This document shows, in pieces, positions 43,398-53,397 of a stretch of DNA of 64,000 bases (positions are counted from its first letter, which is position 1; the number at the start of each line of letters is the position of its first letter). The stretch is from Bacillus sp. FJAT-29814 (GTDB lineage: Bacteria > Bacillota > Bacilli > Bacillales > Cytobacillaceae). The translations under genes and the position numbers were made by a program. The notes beneath the pieces were generated by a model that saw only the letters and a program-made list of their open reading frames with translations, did no database searches and was not told where the DNA came from. The stretch lies in NCBI RefSeq assembly GCF_001510715.1, contig NZ_LMTJ01000001.1, positions 542,471 to 606,470 of the forward strand, written 5' to 3'.

Positions 43398-45197
43398 TTG
43401 CAACTTCAGGTATTGAACAGTCCGTTTACAGAGGAGCAGGCAGAACTCCTTAATCGTCTTCTTTCAACATTAACGGAGCCGCAAAAGGTCTGGTTAAGCG
43501 GCTATTTGGCAGCGTCGCTAAATTCATTGGCACAAGCTCCCTTAGCAGGGACTGTAACAAGCTCAAATGCCCAGCAAGCGACAAAGAAAGTAACGGTTCT
43601 TTATGGGTCACAAACCGGTAACTCAAAGGGTCTTGCAAAAAAAACAGCTGCAGCACTTGAAGGCAGCGGCTTTCAAGTTACTGTCTCCTCTATGAGTGAT
43701 TTCAAGCCGAATAATCTTAAAAAAGTGCAAAATCTGCTTATTATTGTCAGCACCCATGGTGAAGGAGAACCACCAGACGGTGCGAAGACCTTTCATGAGT
43801 TTCTACACAGCAAACGGGCCCCAAAGCTTGAGGGTGTTCAATTTTCCGTACTGGCTCTCGGAGACAGCTCGTACGAATTTTTCTGCCAGACCGGGAAAGA
43901 TTTCGATAAGCGACTTGAAGAGCTTGGCGGGACTAGACTGTATCCCCGGTTTGACTGCGATGTGGATTTCGACGAGCCGGCAGCAGAATGGCTGCATGGT
44001 GTCCTTGGTGGCTTAAGTGAGGTACAGGGCGGAACTGGTGCAGCCATCCCTGCTCTCAGTGTGCAGGCAGAAGAGTCTGTTTATTCCAGAAGCAATCCGT
44101 TCCATGCCGAAGTACTTGAAAATATAAATCTAAACGGGCGCGGTTCAAACAAAGAAACCCTTCATATTGAATTATCGCTTGAGGGTTCTGGCCTGGTATT
44201 CCAGCCGGGGGACAGCCTCGGTATTTATCCAGAAAATGATTCGACGCTGGTTGAAGCGTTATTGGTAAAATTGACTTGGAGCGGGGAAGAGCCTGTAACA
44301 GTGAAACAAGATGATGTTCGTCCACTTAAAGAGGCGCTCCTCTCATACTATGAAATTACCGTTTTATCAAAACCGCTTTTAGAAAAAATCGCCCAATTGT
44401 CCACTAATGTTGAACTTAAGGAATTGGCGAGTAATGCGGTTGACTTAAAAGCTTATATCGAGGGCAGAGATTTACTTGATTTAGTTACCGATTTTGGTCC
44501 ATGGGGACAAAATGCGCAGGAATTTGTCTCTGTGCTAAGAAAAATCCCGCCGCGTCTTTATTCGATTGCCAGCAGTTTGGCGGCTAATCCGGATGAAGTG
44601 CATTTGACGATTGGCGCGGTGCGGTATGATGCCCACGGACGCGAACGAAAAGGCGTGTGTTCGATTTTGGCCGCAGAGCGCCTCGAGGCGGGAGACACAC
44701 TTCCTGTCTTTATCCAGCACAATGAAAACTTTAAATTGCCGGAAAACCAGGATGCTCCAATCATTATGGTTGGACCAGGTACAGGCGTTGCACCGTTCCG
44801 CTCGTTTATGCAGGAACGAGAGGAAACAGGTGCATCAGGCAAATCGTGGATGTTCTTTGGTGACCAGCATTTCGTGACCGATTTCCTTTATCAGGTGGAA
44901 TGGCAAAAATGGCTGAAGCAGGGTGTGCTTACGAAAATGGAGGTAGCATTTTCACGGGACCAGCAGGAAAAGGTTTATGTGCAGCACCGGATGCGCCAGC
45001 ATAGCCAAGAACTTTTCCAATGGCTGGAGGAGGGTGCATACTTATACATCTGTGGTGATGAGAAGCATATGGCCCATGATGTCCACCAAGCCCTGCTTGA
45101 GATTATTGAAAAAGAAGGCAGTTTAACCCGCAGCCAGGCTGAGGAATACCTGGCCAAAATGCAGCAGCAAAAACGGTACCAGCGCGATGTTTATTAA
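43398..45197 (+). CDS. cysJ: Assimilatory sulfite reductase (NADPH), flavoprotein alpha subunit
   Basis: A 599-residue diflavin reductase passing electrons from NADPH to CysI for sulfite reduction to sulfide. It has an N-terminal flavodoxin domain (VLYGSQTGNSKGLAK; VSTHGEGEPPDGAK), an FAD-binding domain (PRLYSIASSL) and an NADPH domain (MVGPGTGVAPFRSFMQER; YICGDEKHMAHDV). The start TTG at 43398 (QLQVLNSPFTEEQAEL) fits the Bacillus CysJ N-terminus and has GGGGTGA upstream; the GTG at 43371 would add nine odd residues. cysI follows at once. Confidence 0.93.
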   Translation: MQLQVLNSPFTEEQAELLNRLLSTLTEPQKVWLSGYLAASLNSLAQAPLAGTVTSSNAQQATKKVTVLYGSQTGNSKGLAKKTAAALEGSGFQVTVSSMSDFKPNNLKKVQNLLIIVSTHGEGEPPDGAKTFHEFLHSKRAPKLEGVQFSVLALGDSSYEFFCQTGKDFDKRLEELGGTRLYPRFDCDVDFDEPAAEWLHGVLGGLSEVQGGTGAAIPALSVQAEESVYSRSNPFHAEVLENINLNGRGSNKETLHIELSLEGSGLVFQPGDSLGIYPENDSTLVEALLVKLTWSGEEPVTVKQDDVRPLKEALLSYYEITVLSKPLLEKIAQLSTNVELKELASNAVDLKAYIEGRDLLDLVTDFGPWGQNAQEFVSVLRKIPPRLYSIASSLAANPDEVHLTIGAVRYDAHGRERKGVCSILAAERLEAGDTLPVFIQHNENFKLPENQDAPIIMVGPGTGVAPFRSFMQEREETGASGKSWMFFGDQHFVTDFLYQVEWQKWLKQGVLTKMEVAFSRDQQEKVYVQHRMRQHSQELFQWLEEGAYLYICGDEKHMAHDVHQALLEIIEKEGSLTRSQAEEYLAKMQQQKRYQRDVY

Positions 45198-45224
45198 GTT
45201 GGATTGGAAGGGAGATCGATCAAC

Positions 45225-46943
45225 ATGGTGAAGCATGTGTTAACATCGCCGGGCGGACCGCCCAGCGATGTAGAAGATATAAAAGTAAACAGTGACTATT
45301 TGCGCGGTACGCTGAAGGAAGTCATGGAGGACCGGCTAAGTGCAGGGATTCCTGATGATGATAACCGCCTGATGAAGCACCACGGCAGCTATTTGCAGGA
45401 TGACCGCGACCTTCGCAATGAGCGGCAAAAGCAAAAGCTGGAGCCGGCCTATCAGTTTATGCTCCGTGTCCGGGCTCCGGGCGGTTTGGTAACGCCGGAA
45501 CAATGGCTTGTTCTGGATAGGCTTGCCGATAAAAATGCAAACGGTACGATTAAATTAACGACTCGGCAGTCATTCCAGTTCCATGGCATTTTAAAATGGA
45601 ACATGAAGGAAACCATTCAGGAGGTTCATCATACGTTATTGACCACGCTCGCGGCATGCGGTGATGTCAACCGGAACGTGATGTGCAACCCGAACCCTGA
45701 TCAATCCGAAATTCATGGCGAGGTTTATGAATGGGCGAAGCTATTAAGTGATTATTTGCTTCCGCGCACTCGGGCGTATCATGAAATTTGGTTGGATGAA
45801 GAAAAAGTGGCCGGGACGCCGGAGGTGGAAGAAGTCGAGCCATTATACGGGCCAACCTATTTGCCGCGGAAGTTTAAAATTGGCATCGCGGTCCCGCCAT
45901 CCAATGATATTGACGTGTTTTCACAAGATCTTGGGTTTATCGCCATTGTTGAAGACGGCAAGCTTATCGGATTTAACGTTGCCATTGGTGGAGGAATGGG
46001 CAGCACCCATGGCGAAAAAGCGACCTACCCGCAGGTGGCAAAGATAATTGGTTTCTGTACACCTGACCAAATGGTCGAAGTGGCAGAGAAGACGATTTCA
46101 ATCCAGCGGGATTACGGCAATCGTTCTGTTCGTAAAAATGCCCGGTTTAAATACACAGTGGACCGAATTGGACTCCATGCCGTGAAAGCAGAGCTGGAAA
46201 ACCGCCTTGGCTGGGGCCTCGCCGAAGCAAAGCCTTACCATTTCGACCACAACGGCGACCGTTATGGTTGGGTGAAAGGGATTGGAGGCAAATGGCATTT
46301 TACCCTGTTTGTCGAGAATGGCCGAGTAAAAGACTTCGATGGCTATCAATTGAAGACGGGTTTAAGGGAAATTGCGAAGATTCATACAGGTGATTTTCGA
46401 TTAACACCAAACCAAAATTTGGTTATTGCCAATGTATCGGGCCAGAAGAAGAAAAAGATGAACGAGTTGATGGACCAATACAGTCTAACTGATGGGAAGC
46501 ATCATTCCGCCATTCGTCGCAATTCCATGGCTTGTGTCGCTCTTCCGACTTGTGGATTGGCATTTGCCGAAAGTGAACGGTATCTGCCAGGGTTAATTGA
46601 TAAAATTGAGGAAATTGTAGATGAACATGGACTTCGTGACGAGGAGATTACCATCCGCATGACCGGCTGTCCAAATGGCTGTGCCCGTCCGGCACTTGCT
46701 GAAATTGCTTTGATCGGAAAAGCTGTCGGAAGATATAATTTGTATTTGGGTGCGGCGTTCGACGGCAGCCGTTTGAATAAAATGTATCGTGAAAATATCG
46801 GAGAAGCGGAGATTTTGAGTGAGCTTAGCATGCTGCTTGGCCGTTATGCAAAAGAACGTGAGGCCGGTGAGCACTTCGGCGATTTTGTCATTCGCGTGGG
46901 TATTGTTAAAGCAGTAGAAGATGGAACGCAATTTCATGACTAA
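45225..46943 (+). CDS. cysI: Assimilatory sulfite reductase (NADPH), hemoprotein beta subunit
   Basis: A 572-residue siroheme and [4Fe-4S] enzyme reducing sulfite to sulfide with electrons from CysJ. The cluster/siroheme cysteines are CVALPTC (C-x5-C) and [10 protein letters not shown] (C-x3-C), and the substrate-site residues lie in [12 protein letters not shown] and NVMCNPNPD. The ATG at 45225 has GGAAGGGAG upstream, 27 bases after the cysJ stop. Confidence 0.94.
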   Translation: MVKHVLTSPGGPPSDVEDIKVNSDYLRGTLKEVMEDRLSAGIPDDDNRLMKHHGSYLQDDRDLRNERQKQKLEPAYQFMLRVRAPGGLVTPEQWLVLDRLADKNANGTIKLTTRQSFQFHGILKWNMKETIQEVHHTLLTTLAACGDVNRNVMCNPNPDQSEIHGEVYEWAKLLSDYLLPRTRAYHEIWLDEEKVAGTPEVEEVEPLYGPTYLPRKFKIGIAVPPSNDIDVFSQDLGFIAIVEDGKLIGFNVAIGGGMGSTHGEKATYPQVAKIIGFCTPDQMVEVAEKTISIQRDYGNRSVRKNARFKYTVDRIGLHAVKAELENRLGWGLAEAKPYHFDHNGDRYGWVKGIGGKWHFTLFVENGRVKDFDGYQLKTGLREIAKIHTGDFRLTPNQNLVIANVSGQKKKKMNELMDQYSLTDGKHHSAIRRNSMACVALPTCGLAFAESERYLPGLIDKIEEIVDEHGLRDEEITIRMTGCPNGCARPALAEIALIGKAVGRYNLYLGAAFDGSRLNKMYRENIGEAEILSELSMLLGRYAKEREAGEHFGDFVIRVGIVKAVEDGTQFHD

Positions 46944-46950
46944 AAGTGTG

Positions 46951-46985
46951 AAAAAGCCTGGAATTCTATATTCCCGGCTTTTTTT
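46951..46985. terminator. Terminator after cysI, shared with the convergent gene
   Basis: AAAAAGCCTGGAA pairs with TTCCCGGCTTTTT with one mismatch, with T and A runs on the two sides. Confidence 0.88.
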
Positions 46986-46999
46986 GTATAACATTTTGC

Positions 47000-47386
47000 T
47001 CAGTTTTTAACATGAACATATGAGGAAATACTGTCATCCCATTGAAAAATCCCATCTTGCAGCTGGATCACAGTATCAAAAGGACATGGGATTGAATCTG
47101 CATGATCAGATTGTAGCTGTTCCCTTAGTAATAGCAGCTCATCTTTTGTAGCAATCCGGAAAATATGGTGGAGAGTAATATTTTTTTCAATAATCCCATT
47201 TTTCCTGCAGAGACTTTCTTGAAAACTCTTATTAAACTGAATCATCATCGGCAAATCATTCACACAAGCAACCCCAAAAACTTCTTTGATGGTATCGTCA
47301 TAGCGAAGCTGAGTGGCTGTGGCAAACTTGATAATATCCTTCTCAGGATTTTCCAAAATATAAATGGTTTCAACCGGACTCCCCAT
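47000..47386 (-). CDS. Hypothetical protein, 128 residues
   Basis: A soluble acidic protein that I do not recognise. It has no signal or membrane segment. A Cys lies in VFGVACVNDLPMMIQF and another in SIPCPFDTVIQL. It is monocistronic, convergent with cysI. AAAGGGTG lies upstream of the ATG. A link to sulfur assimilation is possible only by position. Confidence 0.65.
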   Translation of the reverse strand: MGSPVETIYILENPEKDIIKFATATQLRYDDTIKEVFGVACVNDLPMMIQFNKSFQESLCRKNGIIEKNITLHHIFRIATKDELLLLREQLQSDHADSIPCPFDTVIQLQDGIFQWDDSISSYVHVKN

Positions 47387-47572
47387 TTAAAACACCCTTT
47401 CTAAAAAAAAAGAGAAAAAATTATTTTTCCTACTATAATAATAACATATTTTTTTCAATTCATGTAAGCACAGGATTTATATGAAATTTCTTTATTCGAC
47501 AAACTTTTCCAGTTTCTTTTGCTAAGATTGTTTTTAATGAGTTTACTGTTAGCCTAGAAGGGGATGACTATA

Positions 47573-48478
47573 ATGAAATTGATTACATTTATTGATCATA
47601 ACGGGAATAAAAAAGCCGGGTGGCTGAATGGCGGGCATGTTTATGACATGGAGTTTGTCGGTAAGGGAGAACTACCTGATAATATGCTAGATTTTATCAA
47701 ATATCACTCCAGCTGCCTGCCCATTGCGCAGAAATTAGCCAGTGAAGCCGAACCGACGTATTTGTTAAGCGAGGTAACGTTAACTGCACCGCTTCCGAAC
47801 CCGCCGAGTGTTCGGGATTTCATGGCATTTGAGCTGCATGTATTGAATGCCCGTAAACGGACTGGCAGGAAAGTCCCGGAAGAATGGTATGAGATTCCGG
47901 CGTTTTATTTTTCCAACCATTTGGTGTTATCGGGGAATGAAGAAAAAGTCGAGCGGCCTGCGGGATGCGTGGCCCTCGATTATGAGCTGGAGCTGGCATG
48001 CATTATTGGCAAAGAGGGCAAGAACATTAAAGCTGAGGAAGCAGAGGACTATATTTTCGGCTATACGATTTTCAACGATTGGTCCGCTCGTGATTTTCAG
48101 CAGAAAGAGATGAAAATCGGCTTGGGGCCGGCAAAAGGCAAGGACTTTGCGACTTCTATCGGCCCTGTAATTGTAACCAAAGATGAAATGGAAAAGTATC
48201 GTGAGGGCCACCGTCTTCATTTGACGATGACCGCAAAGGTAAACGGGGCATTGCTGTCCCAAGGCAATGCAAGGGATATATATTACAGCTTTGGGCAAAT
48301 GATCGAAAGAGCTTCTGCGGGTGTTACACTTTATCCTGGGGACATCATTGGTTCAGGCACGGTTGGTACGGGGTGCCTGTTGGAGCTTGGCCAGGAAGTA
48401 CACCGTTGGCTGGAGCCGGGTGATACAGTAGAAATGGAGATTACCGGAATCGGGAAACTAAAGAATCAGATTGTTTAA
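47573..48478 (+). CDS. Fumarylacetoacetate hydrolase family protein
   Basis: A 301-residue FAH-fold enzyme. The metal-binding acidic residues lie in ALDYELELACIIGKEGKN and FNDWSARDFQ, and GDIIGSGTVGTG is the conserved C-terminal loop. The family includes fumarylacetoacetases, 2-hydroxyhepta-dienedioate isomerases and acylpyruvases. GAAGGGG suits the ATG at 47573 rather than 47564. No aromatic-degradation genes are nearby, so the substrate stays open. Confidence 0.85.
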   Translation: MKLITFIDHNGNKKAGWLNGGHVYDMEFVGKGELPDNMLDFIKYHSSCLPIAQKLASEAEPTYLLSEVTLTAPLPNPPSVRDFMAFELHVLNARKRTGRKVPEEWYEIPAFYFSNHLVLSGNEEKVERPAGCVALDYELELACIIGKEGKNIKAEEAEDYIFGYTIFNDWSARDFQQKEMKIGLGPAKGKDFATSIGPVIVTKDEMEKYREGHRLHLTMTAKVNGALLSQGNARDIYYSFGQMIERASAGVTLYPGDIIGSGTVGTGCLLELGQEVHRWLEPGDTVEMEITGIGKLKNQIV

Positions 48479-48548
48479 TATCCAATAGTAGTCAAAGAAT
48501 AATTTTAATATAGGACACGAATAATGAGTAAAAAACTCATGGTGAAGT

Positions 48549-49265
48549 ATGAACAAATATTTTCAAGCAGACGGCACGGATTCGTTTATTCTATTTTCGG
48601 TTACGCATTTACTAACATTAACCGTATTACTTTTAGTGTTGTTTTTAATTTTCGTTTTTCGAACATCATTAAAAAGACAGAAGATGAATCAAATAACCAG
48701 ATTCACCCTGGCGTTTATCCTTATTATTTCAGAAATAAGCCTGCACATTTGGCTGTGGCATATTGGAGCATGGACCTTTCAGTACTCACTGCCGTTTCAT
48801 TTAAGCAGCATTTCAATTATTCTATCTGCTGTATTGCTATTAACAAAGAGCTATCGACTTTTTGAATTTACCTATTTTGCCGGAGTAGGAAGTGCACTGC
48901 AGGCAATGATTACTCCTGATATAAGCGCCTATACTTTTCCGCATTTTCGCTATGTCCACTTTTTTATATCTCATGGCGGGATTGTTGTTGCGAATCTTTA
49001 TATGGTTTTTGTAGAGCATTACAAGCCGACGATAAAAAGTTTGTGGAGAGCATTTTTATACCTCAATCTTTACACCGGATTTGTGTTTTTATTGAACTAC
49101 TTTGTAGAAGGAAATTATATGTATATTTCGGAAAAACCAGTGAACCCTTCTATGTTGGATTATCTCGGTCCATGGCCATATTATATTGTTCCATTGGAAA
49201 TGATAACGCTCGTTACATTTTTCATATTATTTCTCCCATTCCTGAGAAAGCCGCCTCGTTCATAG
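48549..49265 (+). CDS. TIGR02206/YwaF-like integral membrane protein
   Basis: A 238-residue membrane protein with about seven hydrophobic segments. WLWHIGAWTFQYSLPFHLSS and YFAGVGSALQAMITPD are typical of the YwaF/TIGR02206 family, whose function is unknown. His residues in LPFHLSS and FHFRYVHFFISHGG-like positions lie in or near helices. Ends in a short basic tail. Confidence 0.85.
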   Translation: MNKYFQADGTDSFILFSVTHLLTLTVLLLVLFLIFVFRTSLKRQKMNQITRFTLAFILIISEISLHIWLWHIGAWTFQYSLPFHLSSISIILSAVLLLTKSYRLFEFTYFAGVGSALQAMITPDISAYTFPHFRYVHFFISHGGIVVANLYMVFVEHYKPTIKSLWRAFLYLNLYTGFVFLLNYFVEGNYMYISEKPVNPSMLDYLGPWPYYIVPLEMITLVTFFILFLPFLRKPPRS

Positions 49266-49528
49266 GCTGCTTTTTTATGTAGTAACAAAGGCCTAAAGTT
49301 AAATTTCTGACGATTGTACTAAGATGCCAAATATTGAATATATACTAAGGAAAGGAGGACAAAAGAAAGGGGGGCTAAGGAGGGATTTCGAAGTCAATTA
49401 TAGGAATTGTCGGGAAAAGTAGCCTTTTGAGAATGGCTTGTGGAGACATATTGTTATACTTTACTGCTGAGGTTGTCTAATTTGCCAGAATTTAATAGAT
49501 TCGAAAATTCACATTGGGGTGAATGAAA

Positions 49529-50845
49529 ATGAGCAAATTTAACCAAATGCTGGAAGAGAAGGTAATGCCGATTGCTGGAAAGATTGCCGGTCAGCGTCAC
49601 TTGCAGGCGTTAAGGGATGGAATTATTTTAACCATGCCACTCATCATCATCGGTTCTATTTTCTTAATTTTAGGCTTTATACCTATTGATGGCTATCCGG
49701 AATTTATGGCCAAAACCTTTGGTGATGCATGGATGACCAAACTCCTTTATCCCGTAAGCGCTTCCTTTGATATCATGGCATTAATTGCCGGGTTCGGCAT
49801 TGCTTATCGCTTGGCCGAACAATACAAGGTAGATGCCCTCAATGCCGGGGCGATCTCCGTTGCTGCCTTCATTTTAGCAACACCTTATTTCACAATGTTT
49901 ACTCCTGAAGGTGCAACGGAAGCAGTTCAGGTTGGCGGCGTTATTTCCATGGCCTACCTAGGTAGTAAAGGTCTGTTTGTCGCAATGATTATTGCCGTTT
50001 TATCCACCGAAATTTATCGATATATTATTCAAAAAAATATCATTATAAAGATGCCTGATGGCGTTCCTCCAAGTGTCAGCAAATCATTCGTTGCGTTATT
50101 TCCTGCCTTTGTTGTTATATTCATCGTTTGGATCCTTCGTTTATTGATAGAGAACACCTCTTTTGAAAGTCTGCATAATGTAGTCGGGAAACTATTACAG
50201 GAGCCGCTAAGCGCCTTGGGTGGTTCATTGATTGGCGCATTAATTGCCGTATTCTTAGTTCAATTGCTGTGGTCAACAGGGCTTCACGGTGCAAGTATTG
50301 TCGGAGGTGTAATGGGGCCGATTTGGCTGGCGCAAACCGATGCAAACCGGCTGGCACTGCAGGCTGGCCAAGAACTTCCCAATGTTGTTACCCAGCAATT
50401 CTTTGACATCTTTATTTATTTAGGCGGTTCAGGCGCAACAATTTCCTTCGCGTTTATGATGTTGTTTATGGCGAAGAGCCAGCAATCCAAACAATTGGGC
50501 CGGTTGGCTATAGGCCCGGGGATATTTAATATTAATGAGCCGATTACCTTTGGCGCACCAATCGTCATGAACCCACTGCTCATCATTCCATTTGTATTGA
50601 CTCCTCTGGCATTGGTGATTACCACTTATATTGGCATGAGTACTGGCTTTGCTCCAAAGACTGCCGGTATTGCCGTTCCGTGGACGACACCGCCGATTAT
50701 CGGAGGGTATTTGGCTACTGGCGGTAACTTTAGGGGAGCATTGATGCAGGTCATCAATCTGCTTGTGGCTTTTGCAATCTATTACCCATTCTTTAGAATG
50801 TGGGATAAACAAAACCTGAAAGTGGAACAAGGCGCGAATAAATAA
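49529..50845 (+). CDS. PTS lactose/cellobiose-type EIIC component (orphan)
   Basis: A 438-residue EIIC of the lactose/cellobiose (LicC/CelB) family, the membrane channel of a sugar phosphotransferase system. It has an N-terminal segment LRDGIILTMPLIIIGSIFL, STGLHGASIVGG, and the substrate-site motif FNINEPITFGAPIV. No EIIA, EIIB, glycosidase or antiterminator gene lies beside it, so it must borrow partners from elsewhere. GGGGTGA is best placed for the ATG at 49529. The 263-base gap before it has no gene. Confidence 0.88.
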   Translation: MSKFNQMLEEKVMPIAGKIAGQRHLQALRDGIILTMPLIIIGSIFLILGFIPIDGYPEFMAKTFGDAWMTKLLYPVSASFDIMALIAGFGIAYRLAEQYKVDALNAGAISVAAFILATPYFTMFTPEGATEAVQVGGVISMAYLGSKGLFVAMIIAVLSTEIYRYIIQKNIIIKMPDGVPPSVSKSFVALFPAFVVIFIVWILRLLIENTSFESLHNVVGKLLQEPLSALGGSLIGALIAVFLVQLLWSTGLHGASIVGGVMGPIWLAQTDANRLALQAGQELPNVVTQQFFDIFIYLGGSGATISFAFMMLFMAKSQQSKQLGRLAIGPGIFNINEPITFGAPIVMNPLLIIPFVLTPLALVITTYIGMSTGFAPKTAGIAVPWTTPPIIGGYLATGGNFRGALMQVINLLVAFAIYYPFFRMWDKQNLKVEQGANK

Positions 50846-50854
50846 TCATATTGC

Positions 50855-50886
50855 AACAAGGGCTTCGCACAGAGGCCCTTGTTTTT
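50855..50886 (+). terminator. Terminator after the EIIC gene
   Basis: AACAAGGGC pairs with GCCCTTGTT around a loop of about 12 bases, followed by T. Confidence 0.85.
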
Positions 50887-51112
50887 CTTTAATAAAATGG
50901 TTTTTTGCCAGTTACGAAGTGTCTTTTGTAAATATATGAATCTTCTGTGAAGTTCTCATTTTCGAGGTCTTCTAATGCATAAGTTTTTTGTCGATTTTGG
51001 TAGAATGAAGTTGTATAATGTTTTAGTACACTCGGATAGCCCCTTGTAACTACTATCTTGTGAGGCACAGATTTTGTACATTTGGGACAAGTCTATTAAG
51101 GAGAGCCCCGAA

Positions 51113-53257
51113 ATGAGTATAGTTCAAATTGATCGTAACCATGAGTTAGTCTCTTTGAGTAAGGAATTATCAGATTTAAAATACGCTTTGGATGAATCGG
51201 CGATTATCGCAATCACGGACGATAATGGTATTATTCAAGTTGTAAATAAGAAATTTTGCGATATCTCTAAATATAGTAAAGAAGAATTGATAGGCCAGGA
51301 CCATCGAATTATTAATTCAGGCTTTCATTCCAAAGATTTTTTCCGGAATTTATGGTTTACTATTACTTCAGGTAAGGTTTGGAAGGGCGAGATTCAAAAT
51401 AAAGCAAAGGATGGCAGCTATTATTGGGTACATACTACCATTGTTCCAATCTTAGATGAAAACCGCAAACCACAGCGTTATATTTCCATTCGTGTTGACA
51501 TTACCAAACAAAAGCACATGGAGGCTTCTTTAAAAAAGGCTGTTATGACAGAATTAATCAGTACCCAAAAACAGCTTCAGGAGAACGAATTGCTGTATCA
51601 ATCATTGTTTGAACATAGCCATGAAGCAGTTTTCACTTTTGATACAATGGGCAATGTCATTAATATGAATCCTGCGGTCGAAAAAATCATCGGTTATTCA
51701 AGCGAAACCCTGCAAGAAATGGATTTAGTGAATCTCATCTCGCAGGAATACCGAGGAATGACGTCAGGATTCTTCAAAAAAGCACTTAAAGGTGAACCGC
51801 AAAATTTTGAAACTGTCGTTTATCATCAAAACGGTCGAAAAATATTCTTAAACCTAACCTTCCTTCCCATTATTATGGATCATCAAATCAATGGGATTTA
51901 CATGCTAGGGAAGGACATTTCTGAAAAAAGACGAGTTCAAGAATTAAATGCCTACTTTGCCCGTCATGATGAATTAACAAAGTTGCTCAATCGCAGGGGG
52001 TTTGAAGAAAAGCTAACGGAAGCAATACAGCTCGCAAAAGCGAAAAATCAAAAGCTTGCTGTGATGTATATAGATTTGGATCGTTTTAAAAACATCAACG
52101 ATACATTAGGCCATTTAATAGGTGACCGCCTATTGGAACAGCTTGCGTCTCGATTAAAGGGGCAAATCGGCAAAGAAAAGTGTATTGCCCGCATGGGTGG
52201 CGATGAATTTATGGTTCTTTGTCCGGTCATTGAAAATCATGAAGAGGCACTTTCGTGTGCCGAGGAATTATTGGACTGTTTAACAGTGCCTTTCTTTATT
52301 AAGGAATATGAGCTATATGTGACAGCAAGCATTGGGATCAGCCTTTTCCCTGATAATGGACTTACGGTTGTAGATTTAATGAAGCACGCGGATATTGCTC
52401 TCTATAAAGCGAAAGATCAAGGGAGAAACAATTGTCAAATTTATTCATCGATTATGGATTCAGAGAGCTTTCAGTCGTTTTTCCTGGAAAGGGATTTGCG
52501 AAAGGCATTATTAAATGATGAATTTTTTGTCCACTTACAGCCACGGGTTGATACTAGCACGAACGAAATTATTAGCGCCGAGGCGCTGATTCGCTGGAAT
52601 CATCCGGAGTTTGGGCTGATCCCACCGGCCGAGTTCATCCCCATTGCCGAAGAAACCGGCCTGATTATTCCAATCGGGAAATGGATGAAACGGAAGGTAT
52701 GTGAACAATTGGTGCAATGGCGGAATGATGGCGTTCCATTAGTGCCAATCAGCATTAACATTAGCCCACAGAGGTTTTTTCAAAAAGATTTTGCGGAGAG
52801 CGTCCGAGTCCTACTTGAAGAATATCGGTTAGACGGTTGCCTATTGGAATTTGAAATTACCGAAAATTCATTGATGCGGAATGAGACCGATGTCATTCAA
52901 ACCATCAATGAGCTTAAGAAATTGGGAATCAAGATTTATATTGATGACTTTGGGACAGGCTACTCTTCTTTTTCGTATTTAAAATCCTTTAAACTGGACG
53001 GGATCAAAATTGACCGTTCATTTATTCACGATATCTCCTGTCAATCGGATAATGCCGGGATCACCGCGGCGATGATTCAGCTTGCCCATCTGTTAAAAAC
53101 GGATGTGATTGCTGAAGGTGTGGAAACGATAGAGGAATTACTATTCTTGCGAGAGCATAAATGTCATCAGGTGCAAGGCTTCCTGTTTGCCAAGCCATCG
53201 CCAATGGAGGAATTCGGGAACCTTTTATTAAATGGAATACAACCTGTTTCAACTTAA
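51113..53257 (+). CDS. PAS-PAS-GGDEF-EAL signalling protein
   Basis: A 714-residue cytoplasmic c-di-GMP protein. Two PAS domains (about residues 20-140 and 165-285; the first ends in YISIRVDITKQK) precede a GGDEF domain with intact ARMGGDEFMVL and an EAL domain with intact SAEALIRWNHPE, TENSLM, DDFGTGYSSF, KIDRSFI and AEGVET. Both enzymatic halves could be active, with the PAS domains sensing a small ligand or redox state. AAGGAG is placed for the ATG at 51113. No membrane segments. TATAAT at 51014 may be its -10 box. Confidence 0.92.
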   Translation: MSIVQIDRNHELVSLSKELSDLKYALDESAIIAITDDNGIIQVVNKKFCDISKYSKEELIGQDHRIINSGFHSKDFFRNLWFTITSGKVWKGEIQNKAKDGSYYWVHTTIVPILDENRKPQRYISIRVDITKQKHMEASLKKAVMTELISTQKQLQENELLYQSLFEHSHEAVFTFDTMGNVINMNPAVEKIIGYSSETLQEMDLVNLISQEYRGMTSGFFKKALKGEPQNFETVVYHQNGRKIFLNLTFLPIIMDHQINGIYMLGKDISEKRRVQELNAYFARHDELTKLLNRRGFEEKLTEAIQLAKAKNQKLAVMYIDLDRFKNINDTLGHLIGDRLLEQLASRLKGQIGKEKCIARMGGDEFMVLCPVIENHEEALSCAEELLDCLTVPFFIKEYELYVTASIGISLFPDNGLTVVDLMKHADIALYKAKDQGRNNCQIYSSIMDSESFQSFFLERDLRKALLNDEFFVHLQPRVDTSTNEIISAEALIRWNHPEFGLIPPAEFIPIAEETGLIIPIGKWMKRKVCEQLVQWRNDGVPLVPISINISPQRFFQKDFAESVRVLLEEYRLDGCLLEFEITENSLMRNETDVIQTINELKKLGIKIYIDDFGTGYSSFSYLKSFKLDGIKIDRSFIHDISCQSDNAGITAAMIQLAHLLKTDVIAEGVETIEELLFLREHKCHQVQGFLFAKPSPMEEFGNLLLNGIQPVST

Positions 53258-53260
53258 ACG

Positions 53261-53288
53261 GACCATTCGAAAGGATGGTCTTTTTTTT
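53261..53288 (+). terminator. Terminator after the GGDEF-EAL gene
   Basis: GACCAT pairs with ATGGTC around an eight-base loop, followed by eight T. Confidence 0.85.
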
Positions 53289-53343
53289 AAAAAATTAGCT
53301 ACAAAATGAGAAAATTCACAAAATAAGCATTAATGAAAGCGTA

Positions 53344-53352
53344 TGCTATAAT
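53344..53352 (+). promoter_or_regulatory. Extended -10 promoter of the proline dehydrogenase gene
   Basis: TGCTATAAT is an extended -10 box 46 bases before the ATG. The -35 region is weak, as is common with extended -10 promoters. Confidence 0.5.
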
Positions 53353-53397
53353 GATGGTATTAATATTAAAACATCAGTATGGTAAGGAGCAATCAAG

